Part shown: piece after piece, positions 15,582 through 23,689 of the stretch
Layout: each line of letters begins with the position of its first letter
How positions within the stretch are numbered: the stretch's first letter is position 1
Source of the DNA: JBOFFC01 sp051648405
Lineage (GTDB): Bacteria > Planctomycetota > Planctomycetia > Pirellulales > Lacipirellulaceae
Direction: 5' to 3'
NCBI GenBank assembly: GCA_051648405.1
Contig: JBOFFC010000087.1
Coordinates: forward strand, 1 to 25,034
Length of the DNA stretch: 25,034 bases
The notes under the pieces: model-generated
Told to the model about the DNA's origin: nothing
What the model saw: the letters and a program-made list of their open reading frames with translations, nothing else
Databases searched by the model: none
Made by a program: the position numbers and the translations under genes

Positions 15582-16934
15582 ATGTACCGTCGAATCTTGA
15601 TCGCGAACCGTGGTGAGATCGCCCTGCGGGTGATCCGCGCCTGCCGCGAGCTGGGGATCGAAACGGTCGCCATCTACAGCGAGGGGGATCGGGGCTCGCA
15701 GTACTTGGAGCTCGCCGACGAGGCTTACTGCGTCGGCCCGGCGCGTGCGAGCGAAAGTTATCTGAAGATCGCCAACGTCATCAGCGCGGCCGAGGTGGGG
15801 AACGTCGAAGCGATCCACCCGGGGTACGGGTTTCTGTCGGAGAACGCCCACTTCAACGAGATCTGCCGGAGCTGCAACATCGACTTCATCGGGCCGAGTC
15901 CCGAGGCGATGGCGAAGCTCGGCGACAAGAACACGGCCAAGGCGATCGCCCGTTCGGCCAACGTGCCGGTGGTCCCCGGGAGCGACGGGTGCATCGCCGA
16001 CGAGGCGGAAGCCCTCAAGTTCGCCCATCAGGTGGGTTTCCCGGTGCTGATCAAGGCGACCGCCGGCGGTGGCGGTCGCGGCATGCGGGTGGCGTCGAAC
16101 GACCTGGCGCTCAAGTCGGCGCTGCAGCAGGCGCAGGTCGAGGCCGAGGCGGCGTTCGGCAACGGCGCCGTGTACCTAGAGAAGTACGTCGAGAACCCAC
16201 GGCACGTCGAGGTGCAGGTGCTCGCCGACCTGCACGGCAACGCCGTTCACCTGTGGGAACGCGACTGCTCGACCCAGCGCCGCCACCAAAAGCTGATCGA
16301 AGAGAGCCCCAGCCCCAACATCTCCGAAGAGACGCGCGCCCAGATGTGCGAGGCGGCCGTGCGGATGATCAAGGCGGCGAACTACTCGAACGCCGCGACG
16401 GTCGAGTTCATCGTCGATGGCACAGGGAGCTTCTATTTCATCGAGGTCAACGCCCGGATCCAGGTCGAGCACCCGGTCACCGAGCTCGTGACGGGCATCG
16501 ACCTGATCAAGGCGCAGCTCCGCGTCGCCTCCGGCGAGCCGCTGTGGTTCACTCAGGCCGACGTCCCGCGTCGCGGCCACGCGATCGAGTGCCGCATCAA
16601 CGCCGAGGACCCGGCGCGGAACTTCCAACCATCGCCGGGCAAGATCGATCGGTTGATCGTCCCCGGGGGGTTCGGCGTGCGGTTCGAGTCGCACGCCCAC
16701 ACGGGCTACGTGGTCCCCCCCTACTACGACTCAATGATCGGCAAGCTGTTGGTGCACCAGCCGACGAGGCAAGAGGCGATCGCCTCCATGCTGCGGGCGC
16801 TCTCGGAGTTGCGGGTTGAAGGGATCAAGACCACCGTGCCGCTGCACCAAGAGATCCTGCGGCACACGGCGTTCTCCGAGGCGCGGATCGACACGACCTT
16901 CGTCGAACGGACGTTTACGAAGCCGGCCGGCTGA
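15582..16934 (+). CDS. accC: Biotin carboxylase subunit of acetyl-CoA carboxylase
   Basis: ATP-grasp enzyme that carboxylates AccB-bound biotin using bicarbonate; 450 residues, against 449 in E. coli. The N-terminal fold begins MYRRILIANRGEIALRVIRA. ATP-site residues are K116 and K159, with the glycine-rich loop GGGGRG at 162-167. Metal ligands E276 and E288, and catalytic R292 within NARIQVEHPVTE, are all present, as is R338 in ECRINAEDP. The C-terminal domain ends normally near VERTFTK. The ATG at 15582 is supported by this N-terminus; in-frame sequence upstream adds nothing conserved. It is the downstream partner of accB. Confidence 0.97.
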   Translation: MYRRILIANRGEIALRVIRACRELGIETVAIYSEGDRGSQYLELADEAYCVGPARASESYLKIANVISAAEVGNVEAIHPGYGFLSENAHFNEICRSCNIDFIGPSPEAMAKLGDKNTAKAIARSANVPVVPGSDGCIADEAEALKFAHQVGFPVLIKATAGGGGRGMRVASNDLALKSALQQAQVEAEAAFGNGAVYLEKYVENPRHVEVQVLADLHGNAVHLWERDCSTQRRHQKLIEESPSPNISEETRAQMCEAAVRMIKAANYSNAATVEFIVDGTGSFYFIEVNARIQVEHPVTELVTGIDLIKAQLRVASGEPLWFTQADVPRRGHAIECRINAEDPARNFQPSPGKIDRLIVPGGFGVRFESHAHTGYVVPPYYDSMIGKLLVHQPTRQEAIASMLRALSELRVEGIKTTVPLHQEILRHTAFSEARIDTTFVERTFTKPAG

Positions 16935-17097
16935 GGCCGGCGGGTGGCCACCGGAAGCCGTGGCCGCGCCGCCGCCCCTAAACGGTGGGGCGCCGAGCGG
17001 GTAAACTCGGGGCCGGTCGCGTCGATCGCGATCTCCCCCCTCGATCCCCTCCCCCCACGCTCTGCCGGCCCCCCGTGTGAGGCCGCCCCGCGAAGCC

Positions 17098-18429
17098 ATG
17101 CCCAAAAGCAGCCTCGGTCGTCCCGCCCGGCACACCAGCAAGTTCAAGCGTGTCGCGATCCTGTTCGCCGGCGGCCCCGCGCCGGCGGCCAACGCCGTGA
17201 TTTCGGCCGCGGCCGTGTCGTTCTTGCGGAACGACATCGAGGTCGTGGGGATAAAGCACGGCTACTCGGGGCTGATCGAATACGGCGCCGGTAGGCCGCT
17301 GGTCGAGGGCTCCGACTACGTAATGATCGACCACCGGATGCTCAGCCGCACCCGCAACCGGGGGGGCATCATCATCGGCACCGCGCGAGCGAACCCGGGG
17401 AAGCTCGTGTCGCACCCGTCGCACCTCGACGACGCCGAGCGCGTCGCCCCGCTGGCGGCAGTGTACGAGGGCCTTAAGTCTCTGGGGGTCGATGCGCTGA
17501 TCTCGATCGGCGGCGACGACACGCTGAAGACGGCCAACAAGTTCAAGCTCTACCAGGACAAGCTCCCCGCCGGGTCGCACCGGATCCCGGTGGTCCACCT
17601 GCCGAAGACGATCGACAACGACTACAGCGGCATCGACTTCACGTTCGGCTACTTCACGGCCGTTGACTTCCTCGCCCAGGAAGTGCGCAACCTGCTCGCC
17701 GATGCCGAGGCCAATCGTTGCTACTTCCTCGTCGAGTCGATGGGACGCAGCGCCGGGTGGCTCGCCTACGGCGTGGCGATCGCCGGCGAGGCGAGCCTCG
17801 TCATCAGCGTCGAGGACATCACCGGCAAGTACCGGACGACCGAAGAATACACCGACCCGAAGACCGGCGAGACGCACACCCGCGAGGTGATGAACCTAGA
17901 AGAAGTCGTCCGGCGCATCGTGCTGACGATGACCGCCCGCGAGCGCGAGGGGAAGGAGTACGGCATCGTCGTCGTCGCCGAAGGCCTCGCCGAGCTGCTG
18001 CCGCACGAGTTCGTCGCCGGCGCGTCGCGCGACGACCACGGGCACATCAAGATCTCGGACATCAGCCTGCACGAGCTGTTCAGCAAGCTCATCGCCGACG
18101 AGTACACCCGCCAGAAGACGGGGAAGAAGCGGTCCGTCAAGCCGGTCCAGTTGGGCTACGAGGCGCGGTGCGCACCGCCGCTGGCCTACGACGTGATGCT
18201 CGGCAGCCAGCTCGGCGTCGGCGCCTACCGCGCACTCGTGGAGAACGCGCTCAACGGCGTGATGGTGTCGGTCGAGGGGCAGCTCCAGCTGCGCTACGTC
18301 CCCTTCGAGCAACTGGTCGACCCCGAGACCCTGGTCACCAAGGTCCGTTACATCGACCAAGAGAGTGACTTCCACAAGCTCACGCGGTTCCTCGAGACGT
18401 ACGTCAACGAAGAAGACGTGATGCCGTAG
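17098..18429 (+). CDS. pfp: Diphosphate-dependent phosphofructokinase
   Basis: Phosphofructokinase-family enzyme of 443 residues that would interconvert fructose 6-phosphate and fructose 1,6-bisphosphate. PPi rather than ATP specificity is read from two sites: GGDD at 138-141 (ATP enzymes have GGDG) and PKTIDND at 169-175 (ATP enzymes have PGTIDND). Other family motifs are FAGGPAPAANAVIS (23-36), VESMGRSAGW (212-221) and AEGLAE (294-299). The start at ATG 17098 is preferred to GTG 17077, though no strong ribosome binding site is visible. The reaction is reversible and usable in glycolysis or gluconeogenesis. An inorganic pyrophosphatase gene lies 136 bases downstream on the same strand, so both neighbours act on PPi. 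Confidence 0.93.
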   Translation: MPKSSLGRPARHTSKFKRVAILFAGGPAPAANAVISAAAVSFLRNDIEVVGIKHGYSGLIEYGAGRPLVEGSDYVMIDHRMLSRTRNRGGIIIGTARANPGKLVSHPSHLDDAERVAPLAAVYEGLKSLGVDALISIGGDDTLKTANKFKLYQDKLPAGSHRIPVVHLPKTIDNDYSGIDFTFGYFTAVDFLAQEVRNLLADAEANRCYFLVESMGRSAGWLAYGVAIAGEASLVISVEDITGKYRTTEEYTDPKTGETHTREVMNLEEVVRRIVLTMTAREREGKEYGIVVVAEGLAELLPHEFVAGASRDDHGHIKISDISLHELFSKLIADEYTRQKTGKKRSVKPVQLGYEARCAPPLAYDVMLGSQLGVGAYRALVENALNGVMVSVEGQLQLRYVPFEQLVDPETLVTKVRYIDQESDFHKLTRFLETYVNEEDVMP

Positions 18430-18565
18430 CGAATGGCGCGGCGAGCGTTCGCGCATGCCGCGCCGTAACCGATTCGGCAAGGCGTACCGAAACAGGCGGA
18501 GACCCCAGCCGCGGCGATCGGATCGCCGGGCTAACCTCCGTCCACAACAGCCCCCGGGCCTCCGC

Positions 18566-19180
18566 ATGAGCTTCCCGCAACCGTTCTTCCGCTGGCGCCC
18601 GCACCCCTGGCACGGACTGGAGATCGGCCCCAACCCCCCCGAGGTTGTGCACGCCTACATCGAGCTCACCCCGTTCGACCGCGTCAAGTACGAGCTCGAT
18701 AAGAAGACCGGCTACCTGCGCGTCGATCGGCCCAACCGCACGTCGGCGTTCGCCCCGTCGCTCTACGGGTTCATCCCCCGCACGTTCTGCGGCAAGCGCG
18801 TGCGTTCGCTGATGCCCGAGGCGGCGGCCGGCGACGGCGACCCGCTCGACATCTGCGTCATCAGCGAGCGGCCGATCACGAACCCCGAAACAATCGTGAA
18901 CGCTCGCGTCGTCGGCGGCCTGCCGATGCTCGACGACGGCGAGGCCGACGACAAGATCATCGCCGTGCTGCTGAACGACGCGATGTGGAACAACGTCCAC
19001 GACGTGTCGGAGCTCCCCAAGGTCCACGTCGATCGCCTGCGGCACTACTTCAGCAGCTACAAGGCGCTCACCCCGGAAGAGGCGGTGGAGGTCAAGATCG
19101 ACCACGCCTACGGCAAGGAGCACGCGTACCAGGTGGTGCTCGCCGCGATCGCCGACTACGAGGAAGAGTTCGGCGCGTAA
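18566..19180 (+). CDS. ppa: Family I inorganic pyrophosphatase
   Basis: Soluble Mg-dependent pyrophosphatase of 204 residues, hydrolysing PPi to phosphate. The family I signature is DGDPLDIC at 90-97. E33 near the N-terminus (IELTPFDRVKYELD), K41 and the YGFIP motif (67-71) also fit, as does a DDKIIAV motif (128-134) containing conserved acidic and lysine residues. The C-terminal helical part (about 150-200) is standard. ATG 18566 is chosen because the family N-terminus starts just after it. The last 25 bases overlap the 3' end of the convergent cytochrome c peroxidase gene. Confidence 0.95.
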   Translation: MSFPQPFFRWRPHPWHGLEIGPNPPEVVHAYIELTPFDRVKYELDKKTGYLRVDRPNRTSAFAPSLYGFIPRTFCGKRVRSLMPEAAAGDGDPLDICVISERPITNPETIVNARVVGGLPMLDDGEADDKIIAVLLNDAMWNNVHDVSELPKVHVDRLRHYFSSYKALTPEEAVEVKIDHAYGKEHAYQVVLAAIADYEEEFGA

Positions 19181-20625
19181 GGCGCCTGACGTTCGCGACG
19201 TGGGGGCGTGCTTTGGCACTGGGTCCTTCGGCGGCACGGGGTCCTTCGGCGGCGCGGGGCCCTTCGTCGGCGCGGGAGCGTGCTGAGCACCGTGACCGCC
19301 GCGAGGATCGCCGTCGCCGGTTCGGGGATCGCGGCGGCGCCCGACGCCGCATCGACGAGCGACAGCCACGACCGGCCCAGGTTGTCTCGCCAGAGCGTGA
19401 AGTCGGCGGCGTTGACGACTCCGTCGGCGTTGCCGTCGGCCGACTGGTCGGTCGTGCCGTAGGTCGAGGCCCACACGGCGTAGTCGTCTTGATCGACGAC
19501 CCCGTCGTCGTTGTAGTCGCCGGCGAGCAGCACGAACGGGTTCGAGAACAGGTCCGAAGTCAGGAAGGCCTCGTCGCTGAACGTCCTCAGGTAGGCCACC
19601 AGCGCCGCCTGCTGCGCAGCCGTAAAGCCCAAACCGCCGGGCCGCAGCCCGCGACCCAGGTTGGGGTTGTTCTCGACCCCGCTGCTGTAGAACTCGATGA
19701 CCTCCTCGAGCGACGCGAAGCGGCCGTCGTGCATGTAGCGACCGCGCTCGGCGATGTTCCGCAGCGACGGGACCTTGAACTCGCCGTCGCCGGCGCCCTG
19801 GTCGGTGTTCGTCGCGTCGAGGCCGATGTTGTGGGTGTCGTTGGCGACCTGGGCGCGGCCGCCGTGGCAGCCGCCGCAGTTCGCGGCGAACAGGGTGTGG
19901 CCCTGGGCGACTTGCGTTGGGTTCGCGATCTCGGGGACCGCGGCGAAGTCGGGCGTCGCCAAGGGCCCTCCGCCGGCCGCGCCGACCGCGTCGTCGAACG
20001 GCGACTGGTAGCTGACCATCGAACGGACGAACTGCGCGAGCGACTTTGCGATTCGGTCGCTGGTGACCGTCGAGTCGCCGAACGCGCGCTCGAACAGCAC
20101 GGGGTAGAACTCGGTCCCTTGCAACTCGGCGACGAGGGCAGTCAGGTTCGAGCCCATCTCGACCGCGTCCTGGATCGGGGCGAGGACCTGCGCTTCGAGC
20201 GTTGCGGCCCGCTCGTCCCAGAAGAAACGGCCACTTTGGTAGAAGCGGGCGTTGGTGAGCCCCATCGAGTGCCGGCCCGTAAGCCCGCCGTCGAAGCCCT
20301 CGCTGAACTGCTCGGGATCAGAAAACCCGGTCGATTGCGAGTGGCACGAAGCGCACGAGGTGCCGTCGTCGTGGCTCAGGCGGCCGTCGTAGAACAGCAC
20401 GCGGCCGAGCTCGGCGCCGGCGTTGGTGATCGGGTTGTCGGCCGGCGTGTTGTCGGCCGCGGCGAGGGCCGCGGACTCGTACCACGACGGCAGGTCCTCG
20501 ACGGCGTAGCCGGCGTAGTCGGCGACGCTGGCGGCCAGCCGTGGTACGCCGGGGGAAGTCGCGACCGCGGTCAACGGGGCGACGGTCAACAGCGCAAGTG
20601 CGCACGACACGAGCGGGTCGCGCAT
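19156..20625 (-). CDS. Di-heme cytochrome c peroxidase with dockerin-like repeats and PEP-CTERM
   Basis: Exported MauG/CcpA-type di-heme protein of 489 residues. The ATG at 20625 has a GGAGG site 6 bases upstream and opens a signal peptide (about 1-23). Heme sites are CASCH at 91-95 and CGGCH at 250-254; KVPSLRNI (284-291) and YMHDGRFASLEEVI (297-310) are typical of the family. A dockerin type I-like pair follows: GDYNDDGVVDQDDY (369-382) and DGNADGVVNAADF (397-409). PEP-CTERM is at IPEPA (433-437), with hydrophobic stretch and RRRR (452-455). Unusually, about 34 residues, very Arg-rich and with two Cys, follow the arginines; they are encoded by an 18-base tandem repeat. The stop overlaps the convergent pyrophosphatase gene. 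Confidence 0.92.
   Translation of the reverse strand: MRDPLVSCALALLTVAPLTAVATSPGVPRLAASVADYAGYAVEDLPSWYESAALAAADNTPADNPITNAGAELGRVLFYDGRLSHDDGTSCASCHSQSTGFSDPEQFSEGFDGGLTGRHSMGLTNARFYQSGRFFWDERAATLEAQVLAPIQDAVEMGSNLTALVAELQGTEFYPVLFERAFGDSTVTSDRIAKSLAQFVRSMVSYQSPFDDAVGAAGGGPLATPDFAAVPEIANPTQVAQGHTLFAANCGGCHGGRAQVANDTHNIGLDATNTDQGAGDGEFKVPSLRNIAERGRYMHDGRFASLEEVIEFYSSGVENNPNLGRGLRPGGLGFTAAQQAALVAYLRTFSDEAFLTSDLFSNPFVLLAGDYNDDGVVDQDDYAVWASTYGTTDQSADGNADGVVNAADFTLWRDNLGRSWLSLVDAASGAAAIPEPATAILAAVTVLSTLPRRRRAPRRRRTPCRRRTQCQSTPPRRERQAPYAPNSSS
19216..19269. repeat. 18-base tandem repeat, three copies
   Basis: Three adjoining 18-base units (19216-19233, 19234-19251, 19252-19269) share the core GGGTCCTTCGGCG, with the third copy diverged at a few positions. 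On the minus strand they encode hexapeptide-like repeats (RRTPCR-type) after the PEP-CTERM arginine cluster of the peroxidase. The whole array is in frame, so changes in copy number would keep the reading frame. Confidence 0.85.
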
Positions 20626-21122
20626 CGGTGCCTCCGTGGCGCGGGTCGGGAGGGGTTTGTGTTCCGCAACCACCCTGGCGACCGCGATGCCGCGCCCGCC
20701 CGTGGGGTCTGTGACGATGAACCCCGCCCGCCCCGACAAGGCGCCGCGGTATCCGACAGAAGACATTCGGAAACCCCGGCTGCAGGTGGCCGGAGTAAGC
20801 CGGTGCCGGCAACGGCCGCGAGGCCGACATGACGGCGTCGGGCCTATCGGAAGAGACTCAATCGGCAAGACGCACGCTCAGCCCCTGTCGCGGTGAGCAG
20901 GGCGCCTGGCCAGTGGTCGAGCGTGACTCGAGCACCAGTCTCTCTGACTTACCGAGCGTACTGCGGCGAATAGAATTGAACTTATCCGCGACTGTTTACT
21001 TCCCGGCAAACAAAGAGCTTTTCGTCGCATTCGCCCACGAGCGCGATCGATAATCCCTGAGTTGACGAACTGGATACGACCAGGGAATATCGCCGCGGTA
21101 CACTAGCCGCGTGGAGGGTTCA
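20626..21122. other. 497-base region without a supported gene
   Basis: Lies between the peroxidase start and the stop of the orphan secreted protein, and should hold the peroxidase promoter. It contains one copy of a 44-base direct repeat (20852-20895) and a dyad CGCGG-tacactag-CCGCG at 21094-21111, just past the orphan gene's stop. That dyad could be a weak terminator but has no T-run. From about 20930 rightward the base composition becomes visibly richer in A/T than the rest of the window. A 74-codon plus-strand frame at 20829-21053 has no ribosome binding site or recognisable content and is not called. Confidence 0.5.
20852..20895. repeat. Imperfect direct repeat, copy A
   Basis: Matches the stretch at 22122-22165 at 35 of 44 positions without gaps. 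The conserved blocks are AGAGACTCA, ACGCTCA, CCCCTG and CGCGGTG. It lies upstream of the minus-strand peroxidase gene. Confidence 0.6.
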
Positions 21123-21968
21123 TTAGCTCCGAGGGGAGGAATAGGATCCCGGCGCCTTTGTGGCTCCCTTACTGGCTCCGGAGAAGAATGCCTTCACATC
21201 GCCACGTTCCAACAGGCGATTCACGTAGTCGGTGGCCTCGTCGGCGGCCATCTCTGGGCTAACTATCTGCATCGACCTTATGGTCAGATCATCCTGCGGG
21301 GCGATTAAAATGGTCCGGCCATACCTCAGGTTGAACAACCTCAGATTTACGACCGCAAAGGCATCACCACCTGCCGTATCAAACGCAACAAAATCGACCT
21401 GATTGTCGCTTGTCTTAATGAATCCGGCCCCGAGGTAGTCTGGGGTATTCCGCGAACTAACGTTCAGTCCGGCGTGCGAGTACCTTTCCTGATCGATGAA
21501 GTCCGTCAGCATCACGATGGTGAAGAAGACGCCATCGGGCTTGTCCTTGACAAAATCCCGACGAATCGAGGTCCGATTTGCACCCAAGTAGGCATAGACG
21601 ATCTTTTTGCCAAAGTAGTCGATGCCGCTGAAGTTGCCACCATTACTAACCCCCTTGAAGCGAGCGGACCCGATTAAATCGTACCTTGGAACGGGGAACG
21701 CGCCGAAGGTAATTGGCTTCATTGGCTCGTCGTTCGCAACCTGCTCCAGATCCTTCTTCAGCAAGTTCTGATCCCACGTTGTCGGGTCTTGCCTGTACTG
21801 CAGACGCAGTCGCTCCAGCCGCTCGTTCCAATCGTCTTGCGACGGAGACTGAGCAGCTGGTAACGTAGCGGCGGAAGTGTCCTGCAAGTCAACCTCACCT
21901 AGCGACAAGCCAACGCCCGGGACTGCGGAGACGCAGAAGGCAACCATCCGAATCCATTTCGATCGCAT
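21123..21968 (-). CDS. Orphan hypothetical secreted protein
   Basis: A 281-residue protein of unrecognised family. The ATG at 21968 has a GAGG sequence about 8 bases upstream and opens a plausible signal peptide (about 1-22: MRSKWIRMVAFCVSAVPGVG). After a Ser/Gln-rich stretch comes a charged helix (about 45-75, DDWNERLERLRLQYRQ). A region rich in beta-strand patterns follows to about 245, including KKIVYAYLGANRTS, DNQVDFVAFDTAGGDAFAVV and RTILIAPQDDLTI. The C-terminus is Gly/Ser/Lys-rich. It has no catalytic motif, lipobox or PEP-CTERM that I can identify. Codon use and base composition are less G/C-rich than in neighbouring genes, and imperfect direct repeats lie on both sides, suggesting later acquisition. 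Confidence 0.78.
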   Translation of the reverse strand: MRSKWIRMVAFCVSAVPGVGLSLGEVDLQDTSAATLPAAQSPSQDDWNERLERLRLQYRQDPTTWDQNLLKKDLEQVANDEPMKPITFGAFPVPRYDLIGSARFKGVSNGGNFSGIDYFGKKIVYAYLGANRTSIRRDFVKDKPDGVFFTIVMLTDFIDQERYSHAGLNVSSRNTPDYLGAGFIKTSDNQVDFVAFDTAGGDAFAVVNLRLFNLRYGRTILIAPQDDLTIRSMQIVSPEMAADEATDYVNRLLERGDVKAFFSGASKGATKAPGSYSSPRS

Positions 21969-22121
21969 CGAGAGTACCTCGAACTGTGGCCAAGGAAAAA
22001 CTGTACAGCGCACGCCGCGTGGTGCCTGCCAGGGGTCCAGTAAGGTCCAAAGATGTGTCAGGACGAATGCAGTCAACTTGAGCCGGGCGCCGTGCACATC
22101 CGATGGGGTGGGCGTGTTCGT

Positions 22122-22165
22122 AGAGACTCATTCGCTAGGTCAAACGCTCATCCCCTGACGCGGTG
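22122..22165. repeat. Imperfect direct repeat, copy B
   Basis: Second copy of the 44-base repeat at 20852-20895, offset by exactly 1270 bases and in the same orientation. It lies about 150 bases upstream of the orphan secreted protein and just past the end of the Gfo/Idh/MocA gene. Weaker similarity seems to continue on its left side (a CCCAC/CCCGAC and ATGT-containing stretch). Confidence 0.6.
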
Positions 22166-22181
22166 GTCGCGGCGTCCGACC

Positions 22182-23630
22182 CTACGCCCCGTAGTCGGGC
22201 ACGACGAAGGGTGCCCGGCACTTGCGGCGACGCAGCGCGACGGCCGCGTCGTTGCCAGAAAACGTCTCGGTCGCCGGATCGACATCGAGCCAATCGCCGA
22301 GCGTCAGCACCGGTTCCGAATCGACGTCGACCGCGTTGGCCCGCAGGTGCGATGCCATCCGCTCGAACGCGTCGCTCAGCAAGTCGTTCCCCACGATCCG
22401 CTCGGCGGCTGCGGCCGCCGTGGCCTTCGAACCGAGGCGGTGCGACACGCCCCCGACGTGGCAGAGGGCGCTCGAGACGTGCCCCTCCCCGATGTCGGCG
22501 TTGAGTCGCGACGGGTCCCCGGCGGCGACCGCGTCGAGCCAGTTCGCGTGGTGGCCGCCCCCCCCTTCAAACCGCTTGACCTCCTGCCCATCGAGGTCGT
22601 AGGCGATCGCCTCGGTGTAGCTCGGGATCAGGACGTGCCCCTTCTCGCACTGGACGATCACCCCCACGCCCGCGCCGCGGTAGCGGTCCATCGACTCTCC
22701 CCAGGCGGACTGAGCGGCAAGCGAGCGCGGCAAGCCGCGTGTCTCGAAGACGAGGGGCGCTGCCGCGTAGTCGTGGAGCACCACCTGGGTGTTGGGCGTG
22801 TTCCCCGCGTCGTCGTACCCCAGGCGGCCGCCGATCGAGATCGACCGCGGGGCCAGGCCCGACTCGCCGAGGAACCAGCGGGCGATGTCCATCTGGTGGA
22901 TCCCCTGGTTCCCCATATCCCCGTTGCCCGTGTTCCAGTCCCAGTGCCAGTCGTAGTGCAGCTCCGAGCGGAGCAGCGCGCGCTTCTCGGCCGGCCCGCA
23001 CCACAGGTCGTAGTCGATCGAGTCCGGGATCGGCAGCGGCTCGCTACGCTTCGGCACAGCCTTGCGGGGCTTGTAGCACGTCCCGACGGCGTACCGCGTC
23101 TTGCCGAGCGCGCCCGACTGCACCCACGCCACCGCTTGCTGCAGGCCGGGGCTCGAACGCGACTGCGTGCCGCACTGCACGACGCGCCCGTGCTTCCGTG
23201 CGGCCGCGACGAGTTGCCGCCCTTCCCAGATGTTGTGCGAGACGGGCTTCTCGACGTAGACGTGCTTGCCCGCTTCGATGGCGGCGATCGCCAGCAAGCA
23301 GTGCGTGTGGTTCGGCGTGGCGATCGAGACGCCGTCGATGTCGTCGCGCTCGAGCAGCTTCCGGTAATCGGAGAACGTATCGACCGCACGCCCCAGCCGC
23401 TCTTTGCACTGCGCGGCCCGCTCGGCGAGCACGCTGGCGTCGACGTCGCAGAGCGCGACGACGTTCTTGCCGAGGCTGTGGATGTGGCTGTCCCCCTGAC
23501 CGCGGACGCCGATCACTGCAATCCGCAGGTCGGCGGCGTCAGCGGCGGCCTGCGCCACGCGCGACCCGAGTGCGAAGGTCGCCGCGCCGGCGGCGGTTGC
23601 CGTGAGAAAATCGCGTCGGTCGAGATTCAT
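22182..23630 (-). CDS. Tat-exported Gfo/Idh/MocA-family oxidoreductase
   Basis: NAD(P)-dependent sugar-type oxidoreductase of 482 residues. A twin-arginine signal is at the N-terminus (RRDFLTATAAG, 5-15; cleavage probably near AQAAA, 30), so export of the folded, cofactor-loaded enzyme is predicted. The Rossmann motif is VIGVRGQGDSH (39-49; G41, G44, G46), and the EKPVSHN motif with K128 is the usual catalytic lysine site. A GNGDMGNQGIHQMDIARW-type segment in the second half carries the expected His/Asp residues. An AAGG-type site precedes the ATG at 23630. The gene starts 59 bases after the stop of the DUF6807 gene. Such exported oxidoreductases are abundant in planctomycetes; substrate cannot be read from the sequence. 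Confidence 0.94.
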   Translation of the reverse strand: MNLDRRDFLTATAAGAATFALGSRVAQAAADAADLRIAVIGVRGQGDSHIHSLGKNVVALCDVDASVLAERAAQCKERLGRAVDTFSDYRKLLERDDIDGVSIATPNHTHCLLAIAAIEAGKHVYVEKPVSHNIWEGRQLVAAARKHGRVVQCGTQSRSSPGLQQAVAWVQSGALGKTRYAVGTCYKPRKAVPKRSEPLPIPDSIDYDLWCGPAEKRALLRSELHYDWHWDWNTGNGDMGNQGIHQMDIARWFLGESGLAPRSISIGGRLGYDDAGNTPNTQVVLHDYAAAPLVFETRGLPRSLAAQSAWGESMDRYRGAGVGVIVQCEKGHVLIPSYTEAIAYDLDGQEVKRFEGGGGHHANWLDAVAAGDPSRLNADIGEGHVSSALCHVGGVSHRLGSKATAAAAAERIVGNDLLSDAFERMASHLRANAVDVDSEPVLTLGDWLDVDPATETFSGNDAAVALRRRKCRAPFVVPDYGA

Positions 23631-23689
23631 GATCGCGCCTTGTGGGTGATACGGAACGACTTACGCGGAGGAACGAGGGACGCGCAGAG

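Noticed and set aside
19216..19269. CRISPR-like repeat array
   Set aside because: Units are 18 bases, directly abutting without spacers, and in frame with the peroxidase.
20829..21053. Small plus-strand gene of 74 codons
   Set aside because: No ribosome binding site and no recognisable motif; it partly covers the direct repeat.
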